Shown: positions 37,258-46,498, numbered from the stretch's first letter. The stretch is 64,000 nucleotides of DNA from Pseudonocardiales bacterium (GCA_019244165.1 JAFATA010000037.1:1-64000); one strand, 5' to 3'. Notes: generated from the letters alone by a model not told the origin. Program-made: numbers and translations.

Positions 37258-37578
37258 TCAGCCCTTGTCCTTGGGCTGGGGCTGGCGGTCGACGAAGAAG
37301 CGCACCTGATCTGGGTCGCCCTCGTCGAGAGGCTCGACGTCAAGCTGTTGTTCGTGCAGGTCAAAGACCACCGTGGGGGCCAGGAACACCTTGGCGCCTC
37401 CGTGGGTCTCCAGCACGGTGTCACCGTCGGCCGGACGCGCCGCGATGGACAGTCCCAACCCCTCTGAGCGGGTAGTTTGGCTCTGCGGCGCGATCCGCAG
37501 ACCAGACCCCTCCGGCATCTTGTTGGTGGTCACGAGTGAGTTGATGGCGCGAGCCGCCGCCTCGGTCACTGTCAGCAT
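37258..37578 (-). CDS. IscA/HesB-like fold protein without conserved Cys
   Basis: 106 aa from ATG 37578 (MLTVTEAAARAINSLVTTNK); the ORF to 37653 is too long. The beta-rich body GLRIAPQSQTTRSEGLGLSI and VFLAPTVVFDLHEQQLDVEP follow the IscA/HesB-type fold, but none of the three cluster-binding Cys of A-type carriers is present. In actinobacteria such versions are annotated as Fe-S biogenesis proteins although cluster binding is doubtful. It is divergent from the acetyltransferase gene, 82 bases away. Confidence 0.72.
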   Translation of the reverse strand: MLTVTEAAARAINSLVTTNKMPEGSGLRIAPQSQTTRSEGLGLSIAARPADGDTVLETHGGAKVFLAPTVVFDLHEQQLDVEPLDEGDPDQVRFFVDRQPQPKDKG

Positions 37579-37659
37579 GCCGCTACCGTAGGCGTCATTC
37601 TCCCCGGGCGTAAACGGGAAACCATTGCGGCGCCCCGGGTAACCCGACAGCATGGTCGT

Positions 37660-38187
37660 GTGAACGTCGATTTGCGACTACTGACCGGTCAGCCCTGTGA
37701 AATGGCGGCGCTGCAGAAGGTGCTGGAGAACGCACCGACCTACGCTGAGCGGGTTACCGGCCGCCCGCCCGCAGACACGGAGGCCCAGAGCCTGTTCAAC
37801 GCCCTGCCTGCTGAAGCGACCACCGATAACAAGTATCTCTACGGCGTGATGGCCGATGGGCTGGATATGGTCGGCTGCGCGGAGATCATCCGCGGTTGGC
37901 CCACGTCCAGCACCGCGCAGATCGGTTTGCTGCTGCTTGACGAGACCCACCATGGCCACGGTCTTGGCCGGTCCACCTACCACTTGGTGGAGGCGAAGGT
38001 GCGGAGCTGGCCAGAGATTGACACGCTACGGATCTCGGTGGTGCGTTCCAACACCGACGTGCTGCCCTTCTGGCGGCGCATGGGCTTCACCGAGACGGGT
38101 GAGGTGCAGCCCTACGTACACGACACGCTCGTCTCCGAGTCGATCATCCTCGCCAAGCTGTTACCCGACGAGGCACCGGCCCGCTGA
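37660..38187 (+). CDS. GNAT-family N-acetyltransferase
   Basis: 175 aa from GTG 37660; there is no Shine-Dalgarno, so it may be leaderless. The GNAT core is evident: MVGCAEIIRG strand, QIGLLLLDETHHGHGLGRST containing the acetyl-CoA loop (HHGHGLGRS, variant of RGxGxG/A), and SNTDVLPFWRRMGFTETGEV at the C-terminal motif. The substrate is unknown. Confidence 0.85.
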   Translation: MNVDLRLLTGQPCEMAALQKVLENAPTYAERVTGRPPADTEAQSLFNALPAEATTDNKYLYGVMADGLDMVGCAEIIRGWPTSSTAQIGLLLLDETHHGHGLGRSTYHLVEAKVRSWPEIDTLRISVVRSNTDVLPFWRRMGFTETGEVQPYVHDTLVSESIILAKLLPDEAPAR

Positions 38188-38199
38188 CAACGGGCTGGC

Positions 38200-38391
38200 T
38201 CACGCCTCCTCGGGTGGTTCGTTCGCGGTCAACGCTTCGACGGCGTGTTCGCGCACCGGGCGCAGCTCAAACTCACCGAACTGACCGCGACGCACGGCCA
38301 CGGCACTCATCGGCAGGGGTCGATTCTGCCGATGGCGGGGAGTGAGGGTCATTCCGGCCCGCGGTCGGTGGGCGGAGACGGGCGTGCGCAT
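38200..38391 (-). CDS. Small hypothetical protein
   Basis: 63 aa from ATG 38391, preceded by GAAGAAGGACCCC. Basic N-terminus (MRTPVSAHRPRAGMTLTPRH) and acidic end. It has no recognised family and lies convergent to the acetyltransferase. Moderate doubt. Confidence 0.4.
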   Translation of the reverse strand: MRTPVSAHRPRAGMTLTPRHRQNRPLPMSAVAVRRGQFGEFELRPVREHAVEALTANEPPEEA

Positions 38392-38829
38392 GGGGTCCTT
38401 CTTCGTTCGTGGCACGGGCTGCCGTCAGCCAGGACACCGAGCACGCCCTGAGCGTGCACAGCGGAGTAAACCCGCATACGGGGTGCCCCCGGCGATCGAC
38501 GGAAGTACTGGGTCCTGCAGACGAGCAGCCAGCGCGATACTGCCCCCGGGCGCTCGCCCGCGGTGCAGAGTACTCCTAGCTGCTCACACGGGCATAGCTG
38601 CCATCGGATGGTATCCACTGTGGTGACAGTGGGTTACGGCCCTTGTGTTACGGCCTTATGGTTTCTGGCGTGTCGGCGATCGCGCCAGCAGCTGACTGTG
38701 CGATCATGCGCACTAGGTACGCTCGCGGTGGTAACCGACCGCCAGCAGGGCCGGGCCTCACCAGTGCGACGGAGGTTGGCGAATGGATCATGATTCCCCG
38801 CTTGTTCCAGGCCTGAGTTAGGCGCAGCG
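38392..38829. other. Intergenic region, about 440 bases
   Basis: No gene pattern, repeat or clear promoter was seen; only short overlapping ORFs without ribosome-binding sites. Confidence 0.35.
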
Positions 38830-39477
38830 GTGAGTACCCCGCAAGCCGGTGAGAAGCAAGCTAGCGAGAAGTACCCCCGGCAGACGCCGGCCCGCCGTGC
38901 CTCCCAAACGACCAAGATGCTGGCCTGGGCTGGGATGGACTGCCTACGGCTGGAAGCGGCTCGGGTGGTGTTCGGCGAGCGTGGCCTGCGGGCCACCGGA
39001 TCGTTGATCAATGCCCAGCAGGAGGGTCAGGAGGCCTACTCCGCGTCGTATTCGTTGGCCACCACCGAGACCGGTGTGGCCCAGCGGCTGGCCGTCCGCA
39101 CCGCGCAGGCCACCGGCGAGCAACACGTTACCCTCACCCGAACGGAGGAGGGCGTCTGGCTGATCGACCACGGCCAGGGCGCGGCGCGTAACCACTTCGG
39201 CGGTGCTCTGGACGTCGACCTGGCGTTCAGCCCGCTGTTCAACGCGCTGCCGATTCGCCGGCTGGGCCTGCACCGTGGCGCCGCAGCGCACGAGCTGGCG
39301 GTGGTGTTCGTCGCGTTGCCCAGCCTGGAGGTGTGGCGGGTCTCCCAGACCTACCGCACGGTGTCGCTGGACGAGCCCACGGCGGTCAGCATCAGCGGCG
39401 ACTCGTGGGAAGTGAGTCTCACCGTGGACGCCGACGGCCTGGTGCTGGAATACCCCGGACTAGCCCGCCGGGTGTGA
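38830..39477 (+). CDS. Putative glycolipid-binding domain protein (DUF1089)
   Basis: 215 aa from GTG 38830; MLAWAGMDCLRLE at residue 37 is where the family match begins, so a later start is possible. The sequence TGSLINAQQEGQEAYSASYS, DVDLAFSPLFNALPIRRLGL and HELAVVFVALPSLEVWRVSQ is the typical DUF1089/PF06475 pattern, a split beta-barrel fold proposed to bind glycolipids. No partner genes are adjacent. Confidence 0.78.
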   Translation: MSTPQAGEKQASEKYPRQTPARRASQTTKMLAWAGMDCLRLEAARVVFGERGLRATGSLINAQQEGQEAYSASYSLATTETGVAQRLAVRTAQATGEQHVTLTRTEEGVWLIDHGQGAARNHFGGALDVDLAFSPLFNALPIRRLGLHRGAAAHELAVVFVALPSLEVWRVSQTYRTVSLDEPTAVSISGDSWEVSLTVDADGLVLEYPGLARRV

Positions 39478-39518
39478 CCCTCCGGGGCTCGCAGCTCATT
39501 CGCAGCCCAGCTGGAGGA

Positions 39519-40736
39519 TCAACCAGCAAGGATCCGGGCACCGGCGGCGAGCACCGCCTGCTCCCCGCCCCGCACCGCAGCCAGCTGGATCCCGATAGGC
39601 AGCCCCGCCACGGCTGGTGCGGGCACCGACACCGCCGGCCAACCCAGCAGGTTGAAGGGCAGCGTGAGGGACAGCAGCGCGGGCACTACCGTGACGGGGG
39701 TGCCATCCGGGGCGTCCACCTGCCGGGCACCAATCGGGGTGGCCCGCACCGGGGTGGTGGCCAGCAGCAGCACATCGATCCCCTCGGCGAGCATCCGGGC
39801 GCTCAGTTCGGCGCCCAGCGCCGCCCGGGTGCGCTGGGCGGTGACGTAGTCCGCGGCGGTGTAGCCGGCGGCGGCCTGCAGCCGCGCCGCGGTGGCCGGC
39901 TGGTAGTCCTGGCTGCGCTGTGCCAGCCAACGCCGGTGGGTGGTGTAGGCCTCTACACCGACGATCACCTGGTAGGTGGCGGCGAACTCGTCGATGCCGG
40001 GCAGGCGTACCTCACGCAGCAGCGCACCGGCGGCGCCCAGCGCGTCGGCGGCGCGATCCACTGCGGCGGTGATCTCTGGGTCGTGCACCCGCCAGTAGGG
40101 GTCGGTGGGGCGCCCGACCACGGTGCCCGCCACCGGGGCGGACGGGTCGATCCAGCGCCCGCTCAGCGCGCTGAACGCCGACGCGACGATGCCGACGTCG
40201 GCACCGAGCAGCCCGATGTGGTCCAAGCTCTCCGACAGCGGGAACACCCCGGTGGTGGGCAGCGCGCCGAGCGCTGGTTTGAGTCCGACCACCCCGCACA
40301 GCGCGGCCGGGGTGCGCACCGAGCAGCCGGTGTCGGTGCCCACCGCCAGCGGCACCAGACCGGCGGCCACCGCGGCCGCAGACCCGCTGGAGGAGCCGCC
40401 GGTGATCCGCTGCGGGTCGCGCGGGTTGCGGCACGTGCCCTCGGCGGCGATGTCCCCGGTGGGACCGAAGGCGAACTCGTGGGTGTGGGTCTTGGCGACC
40501 ACCACCGCGCCGGCCGCGCGCAGGGCCGCCACCACTGCGGCGTCCTCGCGCGCCGGGGCGGCATCGGCCAGCACTGCGCTGCCGCACCGGGTGGGCAGGC
40601 CGGCGACGTCGATCAGATCCTTCACGGCCACCGGCACCCCGCTCAGCGGCCCGGTGGGCCGCACGCGCTCATCCACCGTAACCAGCTGCACAATCGCGTT
40701 GTGCGGATCGGCGGCCAATGCCGCAGGCGAGATCAC
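39519..40736 (-). CDS. Amidase-signature family hydrolase
   Basis: 405 aa from GTG 40736. The Ser-cisSer-Lys triad is visible: Lys in VPVAVKDLIDVAGLPT near residue 39, the cis-Ser and nucleophile region in RITGGSSSGSAAAVAAGLVP near 110-130. The length is somewhat short for the family (450-500 aa), but the C-terminus PIGIQLAAVRGGEQAVLAAG is complete. The amide substrate is unknown. Its start overlaps the stop of the XRE-TPR gene as GTGA, so the regulator and amidase are one translational unit. Confidence 0.82.
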   Translation of the reverse strand: MISPAALAADPHNAIVQLVTVDERVRPTGPLSGVPVAVKDLIDVAGLPTRCGSAVLADAAPAREDAAVVAALRAAGAVVVAKTHTHEFAFGPTGDIAAEGTCRNPRDPQRITGGSSSGSAAAVAAGLVPLAVGTDTGCSVRTPAALCGVVGLKPALGALPTTGVFPLSESLDHIGLLGADVGIVASAFSALSGRWIDPSAPVAGTVVGRPTDPYWRVHDPEITAAVDRAADALGAAGALLREVRLPGIDEFAATYQVIVGVEAYTTHRRWLAQRSQDYQPATAARLQAAAGYTAADYVTAQRTRAALGAELSARMLAEGIDVLLLATTPVRATPIGARQVDAPDGTPVTVVPALLSLTLPFNLLGWPAVSVPAPAVAGLPIGIQLAAVRGGEQAVLAAGARILAG

Positions 40737-41965
40737 CGGTGGAGCTGGCAGCGGGTGCCGTTGAGCGAACGTATTTCGTCTGCTAGGTCGCGAACGGGCG
40801 CATGGGTAGGCCAGGTGTCTCGCATCTGGGCCTGGGCGCGGCGGAGCGCGTCAGCAAGGCGGGTCGAGCGGGTGGCGCGACAGACGGCCAGCGCCTGGTG
40901 GGCGTGGGCGAGGGCGAGCTCGGCCTCCCCGGCGGTGGTGAACGCCTCAGCGGCGCTCACAGCGAAGATCGCGGCCCATTCGGAGTGACGCTCGGCCTCA
41001 GGCAGTTCGTCGAGTCCGTTGGTCAGTTCGGTGGCTGCCCGCTGGGCGAAGCGGGGGTCGTTGAGGGTGTGCCAGGTGAAGCCCCGTTGCAGGGTGAAGA
41101 ACCCAACGCCGTACCAGTACATGTGGGGCGGCGCGTCGGCCTGCCGGGCGACGGCGCGCTCCGCGAGTTCGTCAGCGCGCCCGAGGATCCGGTCGACCTC
41201 GGTGGGCTCGCCGGCCATCGCCCACCCGCGGGCTTCCTGGTAGGCGTTGTAAGCGTGCTGGGCGACGAACACCCGCGGGTCACGGCGGGCAGCGCAAGAC
41301 AGCGCGATAACCCCGTGCGGGTCATCGAGCATCCACGCCAAGTGGCCCTTGAAGGAGAGCGCCAACGACGTCAGATCCGGGTCCTCGAACTCCACCCCCA
41401 GCGCGAGAGCTGCGTCCAGCTCGCGCTGAGCCTGCTCGGAGTGCCCGCTCTCGGCGAGCAGCCACCCCAGGTACTGATGCAGCTCCCCAGCCAGCACACC
41501 AGCTTGATCACGAATCGGATGGCGGGCATCGGCCAGCAAGCCGCAGGCCAGTGCGCGGTGGGCGCGGACACCGGGTAGTACCGCGGCGGAGCCGATCTGG
41601 TCCTCCAGACGGCGGGTAGCGGCGAGCACGTCGGCGAGCGCGCCGATCGTGGCGGCATCGATCCGGCGAGGCTGACGCGCGGCCAGCGCCACCCGTTCCC
41701 GATCCTCCGGGCCGACGGGCACCGCCGCAGCTTTTGGGAGGGCATCGGCCGCCTCCCAGGCGGCCACCAGGTCTCCCTCCGCATCCAGAGCGTTATCTAG
41801 TGCTTGGGCCACCCCTCGGGTGGGCCAGCGGCGGCCGTGCTCGAGGTGATGGACGTATCCGCGGGCAACGTGCGCCGCGGTGGCGACCTCGGCCAGTGAC
41901 AGACCCGCCTGCTCCCGCAGCGTGGCTACCTGCTCGGCGAAGCGCGCCCGCCCGTCTGTCTGCAT
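40733..41965 (-). CDS. XRE-TPR regulator
   Basis: 410 aa. HTH at residues 8-65 (VATLREQAGLSLAEVATAAH, VARGYVHHLEHGRRWP). Long helical repeat domain follows (AGELHQYLGWLLAESGHSEQ and ALSFKGHLAWMLDDPHGVIA), of the kind that binds peptides or small ligands in Streptomyces-type regulators. It is coupled to the amidase gene by a GTGA overlap, suggesting it regulates or senses that product. Confidence 0.82.
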   Translation of the reverse strand: MQTDGRARFAEQVATLREQAGLSLAEVATAAHVARGYVHHLEHGRRWPTRGVAQALDNALDAEGDLVAAWEAADALPKAAAVPVGPEDRERVALAARQPRRIDAATIGALADVLAATRRLEDQIGSAAVLPGVRAHRALACGLLADARHPIRDQAGVLAGELHQYLGWLLAESGHSEQAQRELDAALALGVEFEDPDLTSLALSFKGHLAWMLDDPHGVIALSCAARRDPRVFVAQHAYNAYQEARGWAMAGEPTEVDRILGRADELAERAVARQADAPPHMYWYGVGFFTLQRGFTWHTLNDPRFAQRAATELTNGLDELPEAERHSEWAAIFAVSAAEAFTTAGEAELALAHAHQALAVCRATRSTRLADALRRAQAQMRDTWPTHAPVRDLADEIRSLNGTRCQLHR

Positions 41966-42278
41966 GTCTGCTGTCTTCCGTTCGGTGTCGTCTCACCGGG
42001 GGTGACACTGCGAGGGTTCCATCCCTGCCGCCCCCGCGCGAGGGTAGCCACATGATCGCTGACATTGCTGCGAGGGTGGCTGTCGAGGGTAGGCGTGCGC
42101 CGAAGCGTCTTGCCTTAAGTCCCAGCGCAGGTCATGGATCTCAAAGCCCGCTGGCCACTCGCGGAGCGCTGCTCTTGCCTCCGCTGCGCTGGGTGGGTCG
42201 TCCTCCGGCGATCCCGATGACCCCACTTCCAGAGTCGGGTCGACCAGATCACGCGGGAAGGTCGGATGGTGAGATCCG
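41966..42278. other. Intergenic region, about 310 bases
   Basis: Divergent promoter region between the XRE-TPR gene and the Cys-rich gene pair. No clear -35/-10 or repeat was identified by eye. Confidence 0.4.
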
Positions 42279-42755
42279 GTGAGCCGCGTGGTGCGGTGGG
42301 CGCTCTCCCCGCGGGATTGTCGGGTACATCTGCTGGTGTCGGCGGGTGATTTGCCGTGGGGTGTGCTCAAGGCCCGGTGTGGTCAGGTGCTGCCCCCGGG
42401 GGTTGCCCGCCAGCAGGTGGGGTTCCCGTGGGCTGCGCACCGCACGTGCGCGACGTGCGCGGAGATCGCAAAGAGGCCCTGCTCGGTTCCGGCGGACCGG
42501 TGGGTGTGTCCCCAGGACACTCTTGAGGACCAGTCGGTTCGCCCTGCCGCCGGGCGCCCGAACACGGTACGGGAAATGTGGGTGCGCTGCCGGGTGGACC
42601 AGCACCTACACCTGCTCAGTGCCCGGGCTGCGCTGGAGCTTGCGGCGATGGGCTGCACGGTAGCGTGCTGCGGCGCTCTGATCATCACCCAGGAACTGGT
42701 TCTGGGCGGAGGGGGCACAGCGTGCGGGATGTGCCTGGCTGTGGGGTGCGCGTGA
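42279..42755 (+). CDS. Cys-rich hypothetical protein with two CG...CxxC modules
   Basis: 158 aa from GTG 42279; the start is uncertain. It contains KARCGQVLPPGVARQQVGFP ending in CATC, and ACCGALIITQELVLGGGGTA ending in CGMC. This is the same CG-x(n)-CxxC spacing twice, so two small zinc-ribbon-like modules are likely. The following gene overlaps it by one base and has a third such module. No family name is known to me. Confidence 0.58.
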   Translation: MSRVVRWALSPRDCRVHLLVSAGDLPWGVLKARCGQVLPPGVARQQVGFPWAAHRTCATCAEIAKRPCSVPADRWVCPQDTLEDQSVRPAAGRPNTVREMWVRCRVDQHLHLLSARAALELAAMGCTVACCGALIITQELVLGGGGTACGMCLAVGCA

Positions 42756-43021
42756 TGAGCGGGAAACATCACAAAACCAAAACCCCGTGGTGGCGTCGCG
42801 TGGGCCGACGACCTCTAGCGGAGAAACCACGGCGGTTGTTGACCGAGATGGTCGATGGTGCTGGGTTGGCGCACTGGGTGACCCGTGAGGCCTTCGAGCA
42901 GGGCCTGTGCGAGGGCACCGGGTGCTACGTGGTGTTGTGTGGCCGCCGGATCGCCGCAGCGAGCATGGTCACCCCACCGGAGCGTTCCTGCTGGTTCTGC
43001 CAGGAGGCCCGGACAGCATGA
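42755..43021 (+). CDS. Small Cys-rich protein, partner of 42279
   Basis: 88 aa. ATG 42755 overlaps the TGA of the upstream gene by one base. Basic N-terminus (MSGKHHKTKTPWWRRVGRRP) and the module YVVLCGRRIAAASMVTPPER followed by SCWFC. It is similar in layout to the small gene at 25008. Probably a DNA- or zinc-binding accessory protein; function unknown. Confidence 0.58.
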   Translation: MSGKHHKTKTPWWRRVGRRPLAEKPRRLLTEMVDGAGLAHWVTREAFEQGLCEGTGCYVVLCGRRIAAASMVTPPERSCWFCQEARTA

Positions 43022-43034
43022 CCAAGCGAGCTTG

Positions 43035-44033
43035 TCACGGCCCTTCTGAGGTCTGTGGCGCCCACGTCGCTTGGCAGCGGGTCCCGTGCAGGGCGATGAC
43101 GCGACCACCCTGCCGGCCGAGTGCGCGGAGTCGGGCGAACGCTTCGGGAGTGGTCAGGTCGATGTAGTCGGCCTCGCTGGGTGCGCTCGTGCGGGCCGCG
43201 TCGAAGGACTGGCGAGCCAGGTGGCCAGCCCGGATCGTGGCTTTCAGCGCACCGGTGGAGGCCAGCGAGCCGCGGGCGGCGCCCAGCCGGCCCAGGGCAT
43301 CGTCTACCGCCGCCAGCAGGGCGGTGCGGTTGCCCTCGCACAGGGTCCGGACCAGTTCGGGCGGCGACGCGGCCACCCGGGTGCCGTCGGTGAACGAACC
43401 CGCGCCCAGCGCCATCGCCAGCGGACCACCGTCGGCGCCCACCGAGGCGAGCACCGCGGCAAGCACGTGCGGCAGGTGGGACACCCGGGCCACCGCGGCG
43501 TCGTGGTCCGCGGCGGCGGCCGGCACTACGTGCGCCCCGCAGTCCAGCGCCAGCTGGGCGACCTGCGCCCACACCACCGGGTCAGCGCCGTCGTCGCATC
43601 CCAGCATCCAGGGCGCCCCAGTGAACAGCGTCGCCGCCCCGGCCGCCCAGCCCGAGGCGGACCTCCCCGCCATCGGGTGTCCGCCGACGTAGCGGGCCGA
43701 GGGGGCCAGCGCCGCCACCGCCGCCGCGACGGGCTGCTTCACGCTCACCACGTCGGTGAGGCGGCAGCGCGGGGCGCACCGTGCCAGCACCGGCAGCACG
43801 TCTGCTACTGCGGGCAGCGGCACCGCGAGCACCACCAGAGCGTCGAGGTCCTCCGCGCCCGCCAGCGCGTCCTCGATCGAGGACGTGACGTCGAAGCCGG
43901 CCTGCCGGGCCGCGATGAGGTCAGCTTCCGACGTCGCGCTGCCCCGGACCTTCCACCCGGCGCCCTCGGCGGCCCGCAGCAGCGACCCGCCGATCAGACC
44001 CAGTCCGATGACGCAGAGGGCACGCGCGTTCAC
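43035..44033 (-). CDS. tyrA: Prephenate dehydrogenase
   Basis: 332 aa from GTG 44033. NAD-binding motif at the N-terminus (LCVIGLGLIGGSLLRAAEGA), then the catalytic region with GHPMAGRSASGW (His-Pro-Met-Ala-Gly) near residue 120 and a helical C-terminal dimerisation domain (GSFTDGTRVAASPPELVRTL). It converts prephenate to 4-hydroxyphenylpyruvate in tyrosine synthesis. It lies close to tadA and its associated gene, as in mycobacteria (Rv3752c-Rv3754). The start overlaps the upstream M20 gene as GTGA, so they are coupled. Confidence 0.88.
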   Translation of the reverse strand: MNARALCVIGLGLIGGSLLRAAEGAGWKVRGSATSEADLIAARQAGFDVTSSIEDALAGAEDLDALVVLAVPLPAVADVLPVLARCAPRCRLTDVVSVKQPVAAAVAALAPSARYVGGHPMAGRSASGWAAGAATLFTGAPWMLGCDDGADPVVWAQVAQLALDCGAHVVPAAAADHDAAVARVSHLPHVLAAVLASVGADGGPLAMALGAGSFTDGTRVAASPPELVRTLCEGNRTALLAAVDDALGRLGAARGSLASTGALKATIRAGHLARQSFDAARTSAPSEADYIDLTTPEAFARLRALGRQGGRVIALHGTRCQATWAPQTSEGP

Positions 44034-45268
44034 GGCCTCAGCGTCTCCAGGGCGAAGCCGGCGTAGAGGGCCACCCCGTGCACCATTGCCGACTCGTCGA
44101 AGACCACCCGGTTGGAATGGTTCGCTGGGGCCTCCTCCGGCTGGCATCTGGGCGGGCAGGCGCCGAGCAGGGCCATCGCGCCGGGCACCTTGGCCAGCAC
44201 ATAGGAGAAGTCTTCGGAGCCCATCAGCGGAGTCGGCATGGGCCCGGCGTGGGGTTTGCCGAGTATCCGGAGGGCCAGTTCCATCACGTGCCAGCTCACC
44301 TCGTCGTCGTTGACGGTGACCGGGTAGCCGCGCTCGATCACCACGGTGGCGGTGCAGCCGTGGGCCGCCGCGACGTGCTCGCAGACCCGGCGCACCTCCT
44401 CGTGCACCGTGACGCGGGTGTGCTCGGAGAGCGTCCGGATCGTACCCTCCAGCTCCGCGGTCTCCGGGATGATATTAGAGGTGGTGCCCGCGGAGATTCG
44501 GGTGACGGTGAGCACCGCAGGGTCGAAGACGGTGAGCTTCCTGGTGATCATGGTTTGGAGCGCGCCGACCATCGTGGCGGCGGCCGGCACCGGGTCCACC
44601 GCGGTGTGGGGCGCGCCGGCGTGGCCTCCGCGGCCGGTGACGTTCACCCGCAACGTGTCCGATGAGGCCAGGATGGTGCCGGCTCGGGTCTGCACGACGC
44701 CGCTGTCCAGGCTGGAGGTGATGTGCAGGGCCAGTGCGCATTCCGGCGTCCCGGCCAGCTCCAGCAAACCCTCTTCGAGCATGTACCGCGCCCCGTGGAA
44801 GCCTTCCTCTCCGGGCTGGAACATCAGCAGGACCCGGCCGGCCAGCTGGTCGTGGTGCTCGACGATCAGCCGCGCGGCGCTGGCCAGCATCGCGACGTGC
44901 GTGTCGTGCCCGCAGGCGTGCATCGAGCCCACCGTCTCCGAGCTGAACGGCACCCCCGACTCCTCGGTGACCGGCAGCGCGTCCATGTCCGCCCGCAACA
45001 GCACGGTCGGCCCTGCGCGCGCGCCCTCAATCACCCCGACCACCGAGCTGATGGAGCGCCCGGTGTGCACCTGGACGGGCAGGTCGGCCAGCGCACGCAG
45101 CACGGCGGACTGGGTCTCGGGCAGGCGCAGGCCCTGCTCGGGGTGCCGGTGCAAGGCGCGGCGCAGCGCGACCGTGCGCGGCTGCAGTGTCCTCGCGGCG
45201 CGGACCAGCTCGGTCGGGCCCGGGTTGATCGAGCCCGGTGCGCTGGCGGGCGGAGGGGACGTGTTCAT
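44030..45268 (-). CDS. M20-family amidohydrolase (hippurate/N-acyl-amino-acid hydrolase type)
   Basis: 412 aa from ATG 45268, with AGGA just upstream. Metal-site motifs are present: LLRADMDALPV, GSMHACGHDTHVAML near residue 117, MFQPGEEGFHGA with the catalytic Glu-Glu near 150-160, a dimerisation domain (GRGGHAGAPHTAVDPVPAAA), and SEDFSYVLAKVPGAM near the end. The enzyme hydrolyses N-acyl amino acids or related amides. It is in one transcription unit with tyrA through a GTGA overlap. Confidence 0.87.
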   Translation of the reverse strand: MNTSPPPASAPGSINPGPTELVRAARTLQPRTVALRRALHRHPEQGLRLPETQSAVLRALADLPVQVHTGRSISSVVGVIEGARAGPTVLLRADMDALPVTEESGVPFSSETVGSMHACGHDTHVAMLASAARLIVEHHDQLAGRVLLMFQPGEEGFHGARYMLEEGLLELAGTPECALALHITSSLDSGVVQTRAGTILASSDTLRVNVTGRGGHAGAPHTAVDPVPAAATMVGALQTMITRKLTVFDPAVLTVTRISAGTTSNIIPETAELEGTIRTLSEHTRVTVHEEVRRVCEHVAAAHGCTATVVIERGYPVTVNDDEVSWHVMELALRILGKPHAGPMPTPLMGSEDFSYVLAKVPGAMALLGACPPRCQPEEAPANHSNRVVFDESAMVHGVALYAGFALETLRP

Positions 45269-45370
45269 GATTCCTCATTCTCGCACGTCGTTCCTGCTTT
45301 GAGGCCCGTTGTGAGGATGGGATCGCCTGACCCCGCTTCCCTCTGGAGCCAGACGGCGCATACTTGTGCC

Positions 45371-45856
45371 ATGTCGGTCACCGGCTTCGCTGTCGCGGTT
45401 GTTCGCGAGGACGGGCGCTGGCAGTGCGCGAAACTGAACTCTGCGGCCCTGAAAGACCTCGACACAGCGATCACTCAGCTGCGTGGGCAACGCTCCACGG
45501 GTGCTGTCTTCGGCCTGCTCGACGTGGATGACGAGTTCTTCGTGGTGGTGCGCCCGGTGCCAGGCGGGGTGTCGCTGCTGCTCTCCGACGCCGTTGCGGC
45601 ACTGGACTACGACATCGCCGCCGACGTGCTGGACCTGCTGCGCGTCGAGGTCCCCGACGAGGATGCCCTCGACGCTGACGAGGTCTGGCCGGAGGGTGAC
45701 CTCGGGCTGCTCGCCGATCTGGGATTGCCGGCAGAGGAGATGCAGGTGATCATCGATGACGTGGACCTGTACCCTGATGAGCAGCTCGAGATGATCGCCC
45801 AGCGCTGCGGGTTCTCCGCGCAGCTGTCCGCCCTGCTGGAAAAACAACCGGGATGA
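45371..45856 (+). CDS. TadA-associated protein
   Basis: 161 aa from ATG 45371; no strong ribosome-binding site. The acidic sequence GQRSTGAVFGLLDVDDEFFV and VRPVPGGVSLLLSDAVAALD matches the conserved actinobacterial protein encoded directly before tadA. Function unknown; probably connected with the deaminase. The stop overlaps tadA as ATGA. Confidence 0.8.
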   Translation: MSVTGFAVAVVREDGRWQCAKLNSAALKDLDTAITQLRGQRSTGAVFGLLDVDDEFFVVVRPVPGGVSLLLSDAVAALDYDIAADVLDLLRVEVPDEDALDADEVWPEGDLGLLADLGLPAEEMQVIIDDVDLYPDEQLEMIAQRCGFSAQLSALLEKQPG

Positions 45857-46350
45857 CGGTGGCGATCACGGGGGCGACGGGTGCCGACCTGGCGCTGGTG
45901 CGGCGCGCGATCGAGGTAGCCGGCGGCGCGGTGGCCACGGGGGACATCCCGGTCGGAGCCGTGCTGGTGGACGCCGAGGGCGTCGAGCTGGCGGCTGCGT
46001 GCAACGCCCGGGAGGCCACCGGGGACCCGACCGCGCACGCCGAGCTGCTGGCCCTGCGGACCGGGGCGGCCCGATTGCGGGGCGAGGGGCGAGGCACTGG
46101 CTGGCGGCTGAGTGGCTGCACCCTGGTGGTCACCGTGGAGCCGTGCACGATGTGCGCGGGTGCCCTGGTGGCGGCCCGGGTGGACCGTCTGGTGTTCGGT
46201 GCCTGGGAGCCCAAAACCGGTGCGGTCGGCTCCCTGTGGGACGTCGTCCGGGACCGCCGGTCGCCGCACCGCCCGCAGGTGCTCGGAGGTGTCCTCGACG
46301 AGGAGTGCGCTGCCCTCCTCACCGGGTTCATGCGCCTGCGGCGCCCGTGA
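45853..46350 (+). CDS. tadA: tRNA-specific adenosine deaminase
   Basis: 165 aa. ATG 45853 overlaps the previous stop. Zinc-site motifs of the cytidine/deoxycytidylate deaminase family: HAE in PTAHAELLAL and PCxxC in TVEPCTMCAGALVAARV. TadA converts A34 to inosine in tRNA-Arg(ACG). The length is normal. A hairpin begins at its stop codon and tRNA-Ser follows. Confidence 0.9.
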   Translation: MTVAITGATGADLALVRRAIEVAGGAVATGDIPVGAVLVDAEGVELAAACNAREATGDPTAHAELLALRTGAARLRGEGRGTGWRLSGCTLVVTVEPCTMCAGALVAARVDRLVFGAWEPKTGAVGSLWDVVRDRRSPHRPQVLGGVLDEECAALLTGFMRLRRP

Positions 46351-46388
46351 GTGGCGATGCGAGTCATAGGTCGCATCGCCACTCACGG
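46345..46388. terminator. Hairpin terminator between tadA and tRNA-Ser
   Basis: Perfect 18-bp stem (CCGTGAGTGGCGATGCGA, 46345-46362, with 46371-46388) and an eight-base loop. The tadA stop codon TGA lies inside the left arm. Confidence 0.75.
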
Positions 46389-46411
46389 CCGCGCCCGGTA
46401 TCCTCACCGGC

Positions 46412-46498
46412 GGTAGCGTGTCCGAGCGGCCGAAGGAGCGCGCCTCGAAAGCGCGTGAGGGCTCCCGCCCTCCGTGGGTTCAAATCCCACCGCTACCG
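46412..46498 (+). tRNA. tRNA-Ser (CGA)
   Basis: Acceptor GGTAGCG pairs with CGCTACC. The anticodon stem CGCGC/GCGCG encloses loop CTCGAAA, giving anticodon CGA. A long class II variable arm is followed by T-loop GGTTCAAATCC. CCA is not encoded. It reads the UCG codon. The 3' half is the insertion point of the island that follows. Confidence 0.93.
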
